Positions 1 to 9,876 of a stretch of 64,000 nt of DNA are shown here, in pieces (position 1 is the stretch's first letter; each line of letters starts with the position of its first letter). Location of the stretch: NCBI RefSeq assembly GCF_039852015.1, contig NZ_CP156626.1, positions 372,001 to 436,000 on the forward strand, written 5' to 3'. The notes under the pieces are model-generated. The model was not told where the DNA came from. It searched no databases and saw only the letters and a list, made by a program, of their open reading frames with translations. Made by a program: the position numbers and the translations under genes. The DNA comes from Robbsia sp. KACC 23696 (lineage in GTDB: Bacteria; Pseudomonadota; Gammaproteobacteria; Burkholderiales; Burkholderiaceae).

Positions 1-189
1 GGCGCGCTTTTCCGGGTCCTTCAGGACCTGATAGGCCTCGCCTACTTCCTTGAAGCGCGCCTCGGCATCCGACGCCTTGTTGACGTCGGGGTGGAATTGC
101 CGGGCCAATTTCCGGTACGCGGCCTTGATATCGTCCGCCGACGCCGCGCGTTTCAGCCCGAGGATGGCGTAGTAGTCCTTGTACTTCAT
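1..189 (-). CDS. DnaJ/CbpA-type J-domain protein, N-terminal part (runs off the window)
   Basis: Only the first 63 codons are inside the window. They read as a J domain starting [12 protein letters not shown], with the HPD triad that stimulates DnaK ATPase (QFHPDVNK) and the flanking helices ([20 protein letters not shown]). Co-chaperones of this type deliver substrates to DnaK in the cytoplasm. The short spacing and the KYKDYY start resemble CbpA (curved-DNA-binding protein) more than DnaJ, but the diagnostic C-terminal domains lie outside, so CbpA versus DnaJ cannot be settled here. The ATG at 189 is the obvious start because the J domain begins immediately. Confidence 0.85.
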   Translation of the reverse strand, partial: MKYKDYYAILGLKRAASADDIKAAYRKLARQFHPDVNKASDAEARFKEVGEAYQVLKDPEKRA

Positions 190-300
190 CCGCTTACGTC
201 GTCCGCTGTGTTAAGTGCCGGGTTTGCCCCCGGCCGTGCCTGTTAGGTCCTGCATCCTGAGCGCATATGGGGGCGGGATCGCAGATTTCCAGGGCAGCGC

Positions 301-1158
301 TCAGGGACGCAGGCGAAACGGCGTGAAGTTCGTGTCGCGATCGTAGTGATCGTGGCGCTCGACGCGCTTGAGCCAGCCGACGATCCAGTACGTCAGCGGC
401 GTCGCCAGCACTTCCCAGGTGGTCTTCAGCAGATATTGCGCCAAGGCGACGTGCCAGACCTGGCTGGTCGGCCAGATGCCGTAGAAGGCGATCACGTAGA
501 ACAGCGACGAGTCGAAGGCCTCGCCGACCGCCGTCGAGCCGATCGTTCTGAGCCAGAGCAAGCGCCCGCCGGTCAGGATTTTCATCTTGGCCAACACATA
601 GGCATTCACCAGGCTGCCGGTCCAGAACGCGACGATCGAGCCGACGACGATGCGCGGCGTATTGCCGAACACCCCTTCCAGATGCTGCTGATAGCCATGC
701 ATATAGTCGGAATTCGCGGCCGGCAGCGCCAGCACGATGGCCGACATGACGGCCATGAAGATCAGCGCCCCGAATCCGGTCCAGACCGCGCGTCGGTCAT
801 ACGCATAGCCGTAGACCTCGGTCATGATATCGCCGAAGGCATAGGAAATCGGGAAGAACAGGACGCCCGCGCTGTAGGACACGAGACCGAGACCCGGCAG
901 ATCGATCACCGCGACCTTGCCCGCGCCGATCAGATTGGAACAGATCAGCACGGTGACGAAGGCGCCGAGGAACAGGTCGTAGTAACGAAAGCGGGGGCGC
1001 GCCGGCGCATCGTCGACGAGGCGCGCGTGCTTTGCGTTGTCAGCGTCGTCTACGGGGTCCGAAGTCGGAAGAGGGGGCGTGTGCATGGCAGGCCGGATAC
1101 GGAGTCTGGGCAGGGTCGATGCAGGATGCCGGGCGATGGGGCCCGGTTGGTTGGCCAT
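301..1158 (-). CDS. yhhQ: Queuosine precursor transporter, YhhQ (VUT) family
   Basis: Inner-membrane protein of the YhhQ/VUT family, which imports the queuosine precursors preQ0/preQ1. It shows about six hydrophobic segments after a charged 60-80 residue N-terminus, the family signature around FPISYAFGDIMTEVYGY, and conserved stretches such as GSLVNAYVLAKMK and GEAFDSSLFYVIAFYG. The start is uncertain. An ATG at 1158 has an AGG a few bases upstream and gives 285 residues; an ATG at 1086 gives 261, nearer the usual family length. The open frame extends further upstream without a convincing start. It is divergent from the AcuI-like gene. The window also holds queC, queE and queD, so this cell can probably both make and salvage preQ0. 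Confidence 0.8.
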   Translation of the reverse strand: MANQPGPIARHPASTLPRLRIRPAMHTPPLPTSDPVDDADNAKHARLVDDAPARPRFRYYDLFLGAFVTVLICSNLIGAGKVAVIDLPGLGLVSYSAGVLFFPISYAFGDIMTEVYGYAYDRRAVWTGFGALIFMAVMSAIVLALPAANSDYMHGYQQHLEGVFGNTPRIVVGSIVAFWTGSLVNAYVLAKMKILTGGRLLWLRTIGSTAVGEAFDSSLFYVIAFYGIWPTSQVWHVALAQYLLKTTWEVLATPLTYWIVGWLKRVERHDHYDRDTNFTPFRLRP

Positions 1159-1292
1159 TGTGCCTGAAGTCGAAATACGTCGTCGCGGGTTTTTCCGACG
1201 GGGGCACGGAACGGTCAATCCGTTTATCCTGCAGGCTTGCGCGGCGCAAAGTCGATTCCTGTTGCAACGCCCGCCTTCGAGGAGAGTTGTCG

Positions 1293-2294
1293 ATGTCACA
1301 CCCGTCCCAGACGTCCAGCGTGTTCAACGCCTTATTCGTGGAGCAGGGCGCGAAAGCACGCTTCTGCCAATTGCACGACGCGCAATTGCCGCCCGGCGAT
1401 GTGACGGTGCGCATCGACCACGCCACGCTGAACTATAAGGATGCGCTGGCCATCACCGGCAAGGGCGCGGTTGTGCGGCAATTCCCGATGGTGCCGGGCA
1501 TCGATCTGGCCGGCGTTGTCGAAACGAGCGAAGACGGGCGCTACCGCCCGGGCGAGGAAGTGATCGTCAATGGCTGGGGTATCGGCGAGACGCATTGGGG
1601 CGGACTGGCGCAACGCGCCCGCGTGCAAGGCGATTGGCTGATACCGCTGCCGCTGGCGTTCGATACGCGCCAGGCCATGTCGATCGGGACCGCCGGCTAT
1701 ACGGCGATGCTGTGTGTCCTGGCGATCGAGGCGCATGGGGTGAAGCCGGGCGATGGCGACATTCTGGTGACCGGTGCCAACGGCGGCGTCGGCAGTATCG
1801 CGCTGGCGTTGCTGCACAAGCGCGGCTATTCGACGGTGGCATCCACCGGGCGACCGGAGGAACGGGCCTATCTGAAGCATCTCGGCGCCGGCGAGATCAT
1901 CGATCGCGCGACGCTGTCCGCGCCCGGCAAACCGTTGACGAAAGAACGCTGGGCGGCCGTGGTCGATTGCGTCGGCAGTCATACGCTGGCGAACGCCTGT
2001 GCCGCCACGCGCCAAAACGGCATCGTGACCGCCTGTGGTCTGGCGCAGGGAATGGATTTTCCCTCGACGGTCGCGCCGTTTATCCTGCGGGGCGTGACGC
2101 TGACCGGGATCAACAGTGTCTATCAGCCGCGCGAGAAGCGGCAGCGGGCCTGGCAACGGCTGGCGGAAGACCTCGATCCCGCGGTGCTGGATACGATGAC
2201 GCGGGTGATCGGGCTGGAAGCGGCCATCGGCGCCGCCGATGATCTGCTGGCGGGAAAAGTGCGCGGCCGCCTGGTCGTGGACGTCAACCGCTGA
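1293..2294 (+). CDS. acuI: Acrylyl-CoA reductase AcuI / YhdH-type zinc-independent MDR oxidoreductase
   Basis: 333-residue medium-chain dehydrogenase/reductase of the YhdH/AcuI family, which reduces acryloyl-CoA to propionyl-CoA with NADPH. The N-terminal GroES-like fold carries LNYKDALAITGKG and PGIDLAGVVE. The Rossmann fold has the nucleotide-binding stretch VTGANGGVGSIALALLHKRGY, and the C-terminus ends GRLVVDV. No structural-zinc cysteine cluster is seen, as expected for this branch. The start ATG at 1293 is set by a GGAGAG ribosome site about 8 bases upstream; a longer open frame back to 1032 has no such signal. It is convergent with the peroxiredoxin gene. Confidence 0.85.
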   Translation: MSHPSQTSSVFNALFVEQGAKARFCQLHDAQLPPGDVTVRIDHATLNYKDALAITGKGAVVRQFPMVPGIDLAGVVETSEDGRYRPGEEVIVNGWGIGETHWGGLAQRARVQGDWLIPLPLAFDTRQAMSIGTAGYTAMLCVLAIEAHGVKPGDGDILVTGANGGVGSIALALLHKRGYSTVASTGRPEERAYLKHLGAGEIIDRATLSAPGKPLTKERWAAVVDCVGSHTLANACAATRQNGIVTACGLAQGMDFPSTVAPFILRGVTLTGINSVYQPREKRQRAWQRLAEDLDPAVLDTMTRVIGLEAAIGAADDLLAGKVRGRLVVDVNR

Positions 2295-2324
2295 TCCATT
2301 CCCAGGCAGCCGCATCGACTGCTT

Positions 2325-2343
2325 GCAACCCGTGGCGGGTTGC
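2325..2343. terminator. Hairpin between convergent acuI and peroxiredoxin genes
   Basis: An 8-bp perfect stem (GCAACCCG / CGGGTTGC) with a 3-base loop lies in the 100-bp gap between two converging genes. There is no clear T-tract on either side, so it is a weak bidirectional terminator candidate judged mainly by position. Confidence 0.4.
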
Positions 2344-2394
2344 GCGACACGCGGAGGAGGATGACCGAACGGTCCCTTCCCGCGACACCGAACC

Positions 2395-3033
2395 TTATTT
2401 GTTCGGTTGCGGCGTCACGCGCAGATAAGGCCGCTCGGCCTTATAGCCCTTCGGGAATTTCTGCTTCAATTCCGCTTCGTCCTTGATCGTCAGCGGGATG
2501 ATCACGTCGTCGCCATCGCGCCAGTTGCCAGGGGTGGCCACGCTATAGCCGTCGGTCAATTGCAGCGCATCGATGACGCGCACGATTTCGTCGAAGTTAC
2601 GGCCCGTGCTCATCGGATAGGTCAGCGTCAGGCGAATCTTCTTCTTCGGATCGACGATGAAGACCGAGCGCACCGTGGCGGTTGCTGACTGGTTCGGGTG
2701 AATCATGCCGTACAGCGATGCCACCTTTCGGTCGTGGTCGGCCACGATCGGGAAGCCGACGACGGTCTTCTGCGTGTCCTCGATGTCCTTGATCCAGTCC
2801 GTGTGCGAGTCCGCGCTGTCGACCGACAGGGCGAGCGCCTTGACGTTGCGCTTGTCCAGTTCCGGCTTCAGCTTGGCCGTCAGGCCCAGTTCGGTCGTGC
2901 AGACCGGCGTGAAATCGGCCGGATGGGAGAACAGGATCACCCAGGAATCGCCCGCCCATTCGTGAAACTTGAGCTTGCCGATGGACGAATCCTGTTCGAA
3001 ATCGGGGGCGGTGTCACCGAGAAAAAGACTCAT
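2395..3033 (-). CDS. 1-Cys peroxiredoxin (Prx6 type)
   Basis: 212-residue thiol peroxidase that reduces hydrogen peroxide and organic hydroperoxides. The catalytic motif is PVCTTE with the peroxidatic cysteine at residue 45. No other cysteine occurs in the protein, which makes it a 1-Cys enzyme needing an external reductant. The Prx6 C-terminal extension is present (GNWRDGDDVIIPLT and a lysine-rich tail). The ATG at 3033 is preferred over an upstream in-frame start at 3132 because it has GGAG at proper spacing and matches the family N-terminus (LGDTAPDFE). Confidence 0.93.
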   Translation of the reverse strand: MSLFLGDTAPDFEQDSSIGKLKFHEWAGDSWVILFSHPADFTPVCTTELGLTAKLKPELDKRNVKALALSVDSADSHTDWIKDIEDTQKTVVGFPIVADHDRKVASLYGMIHPNQSATATVRSVFIVDPKKKIRLTLTYPMSTGRNFDEIVRVIDALQLTDGYSVATPGNWRDGDDVIIPLTIKDEAELKQKFPKGYKAERPYLRVTPQPNK

Positions 3034-3648
3034 ATCGCACTCCAGGTTTGTGTCGAATATTGCAAATCGGGGCCGGGTCGGCACCGGCTCACGCGCGTGC
3101 CCGACGGGACCGGCTAGGTCGGCAGGCCGCATGCTGGCGCGGTACCACGGCGAATCATGCTATCAGATCGCCGTGGCCGGCTAGGTGGCAATTGTCATAA
3201 GCATTCCTTCCCGCGTGGATTCTCCGCTTGAGAAAAGCCTGAAAGTTTCCTTACGAATCGCCGTTAACGTGTCAAAGCGCCCGAGAGTCTGTCATTGTGG
3301 CAAAACGGCACCGGAATGGCGTCATTTCGGCGTTTCTCGTGTTGTGAGCGGTGCGTGCAAGTCGATGATTCCGAAGGGAAATTGATGCGATCGTGTTGCA
3401 CGGGAAGATTTCGGGTAAGGATTCGTAAGGAATGGCGAAATCTACCGTATCCTCAGGTGATCGGGGGTGGCCGGGCGGCGGCATGATGCGACTCTAGCGG
3501 GCTGAGCAGCTCGAAGAGCGCAGCGCGGGTTGCACGGCTGCAGGATGCTGCGGCGTGCAATTCGTGGGATGGGACGGTGGCATGGATGGCCGTCTTGCGT
3601 GCCGGAACGTTTTCCGGCTTGGGTAGAACTGTCTTTGGCTCGACTGTG
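3034..3648. other. 615-bp intergenic region without a recognisable gene
   Basis: This gap separates the divergent peroxiredoxin gene and the small exported-protein gene. It is locally less GC-rich than its surroundings around 3180-3440. Short open frames exist on both strands but none has a ribosome site plus a recognisable protein. The two genes must each have a promoter here; I could not identify one with confidence. Confidence 0.5.
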
Positions 3649-3840
3649 ATGAAACTTGTTCCGCGTTTTTTATCGCGCGCTGTACTGTGGGTGTTCGTGG
3701 GTGTGACGTTGTCGCAGGTCGGGGGATGCGGTTTGCTCGCCTTTCCCTGCCGCGCGGTAGCGGCCACGGTGAAGATCGTTCCGGGCGTGGGCCATGCGGC
3801 GGCAGTGCCGTTCGATGGTTGCGCCGCAGCGATCGACTAA
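3649..3840 (+). CDS. Small exported protein, DUF6726-like
   Basis: 63-residue protein. A basic N-terminus and a hydrophobic segment (SRAVLWVFVGVTLSQVGGC) look like a secretion signal with a lipobox-like GGC. A short mature part follows, containing PCR, KIVPGVGHAAAVPFD and ending DGCAAAID. That pattern (CGL..PCR....KIVP.VGH..A.P.D.C...ID) matches my memory of the DUF6726 family of short Burkholderiales lipoproteins. No function is known. The open frame begins upstream at 3577, but the ATG at 3649 puts the signal peptide at the N-terminus. Confidence 0.55.
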   Translation: MKLVPRFLSRAVLWVFVGVTLSQVGGCGLLAFPCRAVAATVKIVPGVGHAAAVPFDGCAAAID

Positions 3841-3975
3841 GCACGCCATCCCGGTTGTCGTGTGGCAGGTGGGCGGCAGGATGTTCGGCCGCGACCTCCG
3901 TACGATAACGCCAGCGATACGACCTCGCGGAACGAGGCGATTGCGCGGACGCCGCGCGACTTTCGACCCAAGTGC

Positions 3976-4689
3976 ATGATGACGCCACGTTCCCTTCGCT
4001 CCCTTTCTCTCCGTTCCCGTCGTGCGGCAGGCGCAGTTGCGCTCCCGGCGTCGGCCTTGATCGTGACGGCGGCCTTGTCGGCATGTGCCGGGCCGCAGTC
4101 GATCGTCAAGGTGCCGACTTATCCGCCTTTGATGACGCCGCAGACGCAGTTGGCGGAGCAGGGCGGCATTTATCAGCCGGGCACCGCGATGGCCTTGTAC
4201 GAGTCACCGCGTGCGCGCCACGTCGGTGATCTGTTGACGGTGAAGCTGGAGGAGAACTTCCAGACATCGAATACGGCGCAGATGGACCTGAATCGCAGCA
4301 GCGATATCACGGCCAAGGTCGCCGACAACCGGACCACGGGGATCGCCATTACGCTGGCCAAGATCTTCAACGTCGGTACCGCGAATTCGAAGTTCAACAG
4401 CAAGGGCTCGATCACGGGCGGCGGTACCTTGAACGGCACCTTGTCGGTCTCGGTGATTTCGGTGCTGCCGAGCGGCAATTTGATGGTCGCCGGTGACCGG
4501 ATGATCGCGACGGCCAATGACAATCAGCTCGTTCGCTTCTCCGGCATCGTCAACCCGATCGACATTCAGCCGGGTAACACCGTGTCGTCCGCGCGTGTCG
4601 CCAATGCGCGGATCGAACAGCAGGGCAGCGGCGCGTTGCGCACCAATAGCCATACCGGCTGGCTGCAGAACCAGGCGGCGAACTACTAA
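3976..4689 (+). CDS. flgH: FlgH-like flagellar L-ring lipoprotein, orphan copy
   Basis: 237-residue predicted outer-membrane lipoprotein. A signal peptide ends at a lipobox (LSAC, cysteine about residue 37). The body follows the FlgH pattern: GGIYQPG, ALYESPRARHVGDLLTVKLEE, then a Gly/Ser/Thr-rich beta region and the C-terminal block LVRFSGIVNPIDI...NTVSSARVANARIE...GWLQ. FlgH forms the L ring around the flagellar rod in the outer membrane. It normally sits in flgBCDEFGHI; here no other flagellar gene is nearby. The first ATG of two adjacent ones (3976, 3979) was taken. It is convergent, 9 bp apart, with a response-regulator gene. Confidence 0.75.
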   Translation: MMTPRSLRSLSLRSRRAAGAVALPASALIVTAALSACAGPQSIVKVPTYPPLMTPQTQLAEQGGIYQPGTAMALYESPRARHVGDLLTVKLEENFQTSNTAQMDLNRSSDITAKVADNRTTGIAITLAKIFNVGTANSKFNSKGSITGGGTLNGTLSVSVISVLPSGNLMVAGDRMIATANDNQLVRFSGIVNPIDIQPGNTVSSARVANARIEQQGSGALRTNSHTGWLQNQAANY

Positions 4690-4698
4690 ACCCGACCC

Positions 4699-5430
4699 TT
4701 AGTGCGGCAGATGCTCGGCCGCACCGAGTTCGCGGTCCGGCACGAAGATATACCCTTTGCCCCAGACCGTCTGGATATAGCTGGGCTCGGACGGATCGCT
4801 TTCGATCACGCGCCGTAGACGCCAGATCGACACGTCCAGATTCCGGTCGCGCACGCCATCGGATTGCCCATGCAGCAATTCGCTGAGGCGCGACCGTTTC
4901 AGCACCGTCATCGCGTGCCGCACGAACACCTGCAGCGTGGCGAATTCGCTCTCGCATAGCGGCAGCCGCTCGCCATCCCGGCGTAGTTCCCGCGCCGCGA
5001 AATCCACCTCGAAGGGACCGAAACGATAGGGCGGCCGGCTTTCCGGCAAGCCCGGCGTGGCCGCGCCGCGGCGGCGTAGAATCGTCTTGATGCGTGCGGT
5101 CAATTCCTGCGGATCGAAAGGCTTGGGCAGGTAGTCGTCGGCCCCCAGCTCCAGGCCGATGATCCGATCGATGGCGTCGGAGCGTGCCGACAGGAAAATG
5201 ACCGGGATGTCGTCGCCCGACGCGCGCAGTTCGCGCAGCGCCGTGATGCCGTCCATGTCGGGCATCATGACATCCAGCACGACGATGGCCGGGCGTTCCT
5301 GTTCGATGCGGCGGCGCAGTCCCGCACCGTGATGCAGCACCGAAACCGCGAACCCGCGCTGTTGCAGGAATTCGCGGATCAGATCCCGCACGACCGGATC
5401 GTCGTCGACGATGAGCACATGATTGTTCAT
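4699..5430 (-). CDS. OmpR-family response regulator (paralogue 1)
   Basis: 243 residues. The N-terminal receiver domain has the acidic pocket VDDDP, phospho-acceptor Asp53 in VLDVMMPDMDG, the switch Ser/Thr region (FLSARSD) and Lys in LPKPFDP. The C-terminal OmpR/PhoB winged helix ends DVSIWRLRRVIESDPSEPSYIQTVWGKGYIFVP. It binds DNA as a phosphorylation-controlled dimer. It has no adjacent kinase on its own strand. It is arranged head to head with a close paralogue at 5654-6376, with a 223-bp shared upstream region. Confidence 0.9.
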   Translation of the reverse strand: MNNHVLIVDDDPVVRDLIREFLQQRGFAVSVLHHGAGLRRRIEQERPAIVVLDVMMPDMDGITALRELRASGDDIPVIFLSARSDAIDRIIGLELGADDYLPKPFDPQELTARIKTILRRRGAATPGLPESRPPYRFGPFEVDFAARELRRDGERLPLCESEFATLQVFVRHAMTVLKRSRLSELLHGQSDGVRDRNLDVSIWRLRRVIESDPSEPSYIQTVWGKGYIFVPDRELGAAEHLPH

Positions 5431-5653
5431 CTCGCAATTCTAATAGTCGGCAGGCGCAAGCGCGAGCCCCGTGACAATCAGTGTCTTTCCGAATCTTGCG
5501 ATCGGCGTGGCGTGCGCAGGCGATGCCGGGACCGGGTATGCGCGCCTTGCCACGGGGAATCCACGCCGAACGTTCAGCTTGCCGTAAGCGAGAGTAATAT
5601 TGAAAAGAGGGGGTGTTTTCGCTCGGAAACCCGCTGCCCGTTAGAATCGCACC

Positions 5654-6376
<723 letters not shown>

Positions 6377-6428
6377 GCGGTCCGCTCGTTTCTGCCCGCC
6401 GTCGCGGGCTTGCCGCCAGGATGGGATC

Positions 6429-7874
6429 GTGGCGGATCCGTTAACGCTATTGAAAAACGCGCGTCAGGCCGCTGCCCGTGCCGCCGACGTCACGGCGCGT
6501 GCGGGCGGCGCCGGCGACGCGGCATCGGACGAGTCGGGTGCGCGTCGCGCGCGCCCCTTCGATACGCTGTTTGGCCGCATGGCCATTTTCGCGATCCTCG
6601 TTTTGTTTGCGGTGCAGGCCGGCTGGTTTGCCGTGTTGACGATCCAGCGGCCGCACAATCAGGCAAACGGCTATGCACGCGGACTGTCGATGGTGATCCA
6701 GGCCTCGCAGAACGAGGCGGCGCGCCATCGCGTGACATCCCCGGTGAATGGCGTCGATCTGCTGCCCGATTCGGCGCGCCCGCGCGATGACAGCTGGCGG
6801 CCCGATATGCCTGGGCCGATGGGCCATTTGATGCGCGAGTTACGTGCGGTATTGCCGCCGAACACGACCGTCGCCATGCAGTCCACGCCGCCGCATTATC
6901 GTTTGTGGGTACGGTACGCGGCGTCGAGCGATGCGCCGGCAGGCGGCGACGACGCGACGCCACCGAATTGGATCGTGCTGACGCTCGATCCGCCGCCGTC
7001 GCCGCCGATCCTGCTCGAATCCGCGGCAATGTTGATCGCGGCGGTACTGCTGTCGATCGGCGCCGCCTGGCAGATGCAGCGGCCGATGGCCCGCGTCGCG
7101 CAGGTCGCGCGGCGCTTCGGCAAGGGCGAGCGCCCCGCCTTGGTCAACGAGAAAGGCCCGCGCGAAGTGCGGGAGCTGATTCACGCCGTCAATCACATGA
7201 TGCAGCAGATCAGCCAGAACGAGGATGAGAAGATCCTGATGCTGGCGGGGATCGCCCACGATCTGAAGGCGCCGCTGACGCGGATGAAGCTGCGCGCCAG
7301 CGTGCTTGCCGACGACGAGGCGCGTCTGCAGTTCACGCGCGACGTGGATTCGTTAACGCATATCGTCCAGCAATTCCTCGAATTCGCCGGCTCGGAACCG
7401 GCCGATGGCCCCGATATCAGCGTCGATGCCTTTATCCGCGCGCAGTTTTCGGCACCCGAGACTGGCGAGGAGTCCCTGTTCGTCCAGCATCTGGCGGCGG
7501 GCCCGGCGTTCACGTTGCCGCGTACCTTGATCGATCGTCTTGCCAGTAATCTGGTGGATAACGCGCTCGAGCATGGCGGCGCGCCGGTCGAGTTGCGTAC
7601 GCGGCGTGAAGGGGAGGACTGGATCTTCGAAGTGCGCGACCATGGCCCCGGCATTCCCGAGGCGCTGATCGAGGAAGCGGGCAAGCCTTTCGCGCGGTTG
7701 GACCCGGCGCGCAGCGGCGACGGTCATTGCGGTCTGGGACTGGCCATCGTCGCGCGGCTCGCGCGCAAGCGGCGCGGACACTATCGGATTCACAATGCGC
7801 CGGACGGCGGCCTGGTGGTCAGCGTGTTGTTGCCTGTCGATGCCTCGGTCGACCGGACGTCGGCCACCGTTTGA
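6429..7874 (+). CDS. EnvZ-like membrane sensor histidine kinase
   Basis: About 481 residues. A transmembrane helix (MAIFAILVLFAVQAGWFAVLTI) is followed by a roughly 140-residue periplasmic domain, a second helix (ILLESAAMLIAAVLLSIGAAW), HAMP, then HisKA with H-box LAGIAHDLKAPLTRMKL, N-box NLVDNALEHGG, G1 DHGPGIPE and G2 GLGLAIVARLA. This is the OmpR/EnvZ-type transmitter. The open frame begins at 6345 inside the preceding regulator gene; a GTG at 6429 with AGGA about 8 bases upstream is the more natural start. It very probably phosphorylates the regulator at 5654-6376 and possibly also its divergent paralogue. Confidence 0.88.
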   Translation: MADPLTLLKNARQAAARAADVTARAGGAGDAASDESGARRARPFDTLFGRMAIFAILVLFAVQAGWFAVLTIQRPHNQANGYARGLSMVIQASQNEAARHRVTSPVNGVDLLPDSARPRDDSWRPDMPGPMGHLMRELRAVLPPNTTVAMQSTPPHYRLWVRYAASSDAPAGGDDATPPNWIVLTLDPPPSPPILLESAAMLIAAVLLSIGAAWQMQRPMARVAQVARRFGKGERPALVNEKGPREVRELIHAVNHMMQQISQNEDEKILMLAGIAHDLKAPLTRMKLRASVLADDEARLQFTRDVDSLTHIVQQFLEFAGSEPADGPDISVDAFIRAQFSAPETGEESLFVQHLAAGPAFTLPRTLIDRLASNLVDNALEHGGAPVELRTRREGEDWIFEVRDHGPGIPEALIEEAGKPFARLDPARSGDGHCGLGLAIVARLARKRRGHYRIHNAPDGGLVVSVLLPVDASVDRTSATV

Positions 7875-7941
7875 CGCAACGCCGCTAGAGGGTACGCCCG
7901 AGAGAAGGTGCGCCACCACGAGCGGCGGCGCGCCCCTGACT

Positions 7942-8976
7942 TTAAGGCGACGTCGCCGTGATGCCCTTGGGCTTCCATGCCGTGGACGGCGTGCCGTACG
8001 GATTGGCGGGGGCGGTGGCAGGCGCTGGCATTGGCGCATCGCCTGCGAACGGCGCCTGCGCCGGTTGCGTGGCGGCATAGGCCGGCGCGTTGCCTGCCGG
8101 TGCCGTCCGCGCGCCGGTGTACGGCGAGACATAGCCGTTTGCCGGAGAGGCGGGGGCCGGCGTCTGCATCGCGCTGTACGGATTCGCCTGGATCGGCGGC
8201 ATCGCTTGCGCCGGTGCCGGCAGCGGCTGCGCGCCCGGATCCTGCATCGGCACCGCCATCACTTCCGCGCTCGAATAGCTGGCCGCGCCATTCGTCGAAA
8301 TCGTATAGCCGCTGCTACGCTGCAAGGGGACGGCGGCCATCTGGGTGTCTTGCACCGGGACGACCATCTGACGCACCAAGCCACGCATCTTCGTCGACGT
8401 GGTCGCGAAACGATCGATGTTCAAGCCTTCCGTCTGGTAATGCGCGACGACGATTTCGTTGCCATGGACCAGCCGCAGATCGATAGTCGACAGATAACGG
8501 GTATAACCGTCGCTGAATTCGCGCTGGCCGTAGTCCATCGACGCCGTATAGGTCAGCCGCGACTCGCAATCCGGTGGGGCGTTGCCCGCGTTATAGACCA
8601 TCGAGGTCACCCCGCGCGAGGCCAGCGCGACGCGCAAGGCCGGCACGAGATCCGCCAGGTTCACCTGATTGTTGATTTCGATACAGACGTGCTTGACGGG
8701 CAGCGGTGTGCCGGTGACGTAGGTCGGCGAAGAGACGCGCGATGCCACCGCGAAGCCGGCCTGTGTCACCGAACCGACAGCATCCGCCGCCGACACCAGC
8801 GTCCAGGCGCAGCCCGACGTCAACGACATGGCCGCCGCCGCTGCGGCGATCGTCGTCCAAGCGCCCAGGCGTCCGCGACGCACGCGTCCGTGCCTGACGC
8901 GCGCCGAGGCCATCGATTGGGGGGCCGCGCTGGATGCTTGCGCGTCCGCGGGGTGCCGATACTCCTTTGCATTCAT
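7942..8976 (-). CDS. Putative lipoprotein with proline/alanine-rich C-terminus
   Basis: About 344 residues. A long basic N-terminus precedes a hydrophobic segment and lipobox (SLTSGC). The folded region (about residues 90-200) contains VCIEINNQVNLADLVPALRVAL, a conserved-looking cysteine in DCESRLTYTASMDYGQRE and YLSTIDLRLV. It resembles the Sbal_3080-type lipoproteins, a weak call made from memory. The last 150 residues are low-complexity Pro/Ala/Gln with repeated NPY. The start is unclear: ATG 8976 or ATG 8913, neither with a good ribosome site; 8913 gives a more typical signal peptide. It is convergent with the kinase gene. Function unknown. Confidence 0.7.
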   Translation of the reverse strand: MNAKEYRHPADAQASSAAPQSMASARVRHGRVRRGRLGAWTTIAAAAAAMSLTSGCAWTLVSAADAVGSVTQAGFAVASRVSSPTYVTGTPLPVKHVCIEINNQVNLADLVPALRVALASRGVTSMVYNAGNAPPDCESRLTYTASMDYGQREFSDGYTRYLSTIDLRLVHGNEIVVAHYQTEGLNIDRFATTSTKMRGLVRQMVVPVQDTQMAAVPLQRSSGYTISTNGAASYSSAEVMAVPMQDPGAQPLPAPAQAMPPIQANPYSAMQTPAPASPANGYVSPYTGARTAPAGNAPAYAATQPAQAPFAGDAPMPAPATAPANPYGTPSTAWKPKGITATSP

Positions 8977-9108
8977 TGCCGTGTGCCGTCCGCCCGAAAT
9001 AGGGGTCTTCGTCAGTGTTGCGATGATCGCGTATCTCGTGTCGGGCAAAATACCGAGCAAGGACAGCGGAACGTCGAGTCCTTACGAATTCTTACCTGGT
9101 GAAAAGAG

Positions 9109-9786
9109 ATGAGCGATCGGAACGAAGAAACGACGGCGCCGGCCTGGTTCGCAGCGCTGCGTGGGCGATGGCGCCTGCGTCGTTGCGTTCTCGTCTGGGC
9201 AGCGCCGTCGCAGCCCGATGCGGCGGGATGGCCGCACGTGGAGGCGCGATTGACTGGCGAGGTGCGCCTGGATCCCGCGGAAAGCGCGATCGCGTTGCAC
9301 TATGAAGAAACGGGCGTATTGCGTCTGCGGCATGGCGCGCTATTGCAATCGAAGCGACGTTATCTCTATCGGTGCGAGGTTGGCGAATCACAGCAGCAGT
9401 TGGCGATCGATTTTGCCGACGGTCCGTCCGCGGGCTTGCCCTTCGTGCAACTGCCCTGGCCCGCGCTAAGCGAACGCGACGCGGCCGAGGGAGAGGATCT
9501 GCATCTGTGTGGCGCCGATCGTTACCGTGTGCGATATCGATTCGAAACGTTGCATGGTGCGATGACGTCTGTCGATAAGACGATCGATGGGAACGGCAAG
9601 GTGCATACGCGTCCTGGAGCGGAAGCCGTTGCATGGGATCGTATTAAACAGCGTGGGGATGAAGCGGAAAGTCGGGAGGGCGACAATGCATCGCCGTTGT
9701 GGCATCGCATCGTGCAACGGACCCGCGTACGCGGACCGAAGAAGGACTACGCGATCGTCTCGATATTAGATCGTATCGAGGCGTGA
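9109..9786 (+). CDS. DUF6314 family protein
   Basis: 225-residue cytoplasmic protein, apparently a lipocalin/heme-binding-like beta barrel. Recognisable blocks are LRGRWRLRR near the N-terminus, YEETGVLRL, RRYLYRCE, IDFADG, HLCGADRYRVRYRFE and the C-terminal VRGPKKDYAIVSILDR. These match my recollection of DUF6314. The function is not established. The segment after GADRYRVRYRF holds a less conserved, charged 40-residue insertion. It lies convergent to the histone-like gene with a perfect inverted repeat between them. Confidence 0.7.
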   Translation: MSDRNEETTAPAWFAALRGRWRLRRCVLVWAAPSQPDAAGWPHVEARLTGEVRLDPAESAIALHYEETGVLRLRHGALLQSKRRYLYRCEVGESQQQLAIDFADGPSAGLPFVQLPWPALSERDAAEGEDLHLCGADRYRVRYRFETLHGAMTSVDKTIDGNGKVHTRPGAEAVAWDRIKQRGDEAESREGDNASPLWHRIVQRTRVRGPKKDYAIVSILDRIEA

Positions 9787-9798
9787 AGCGTGTCTGCT

Positions 9799-9834
9799 TC
9801 CGGTATGGTCACCGGTCACGATGACCATACCGGA
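9799..9834. terminator. 13-bp perfect inverted repeat between convergent genes
   Basis: TCCGGTATGGTCA at 9799-9811 pairs exactly with TGACCATACCGGA at 9822-9834 around a 10-base loop. It sits in the 90-bp gap between the DUF6314 gene and the H1-like gene, so it probably ends transcription in both directions, although no T-tract follows. A protein-binding palindrome is the alternative. Confidence 0.6.
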
Positions 9835-9876
9835 CGACGCGCCGACAACGCGCGTCTTGAAACACACAAGCATGAA

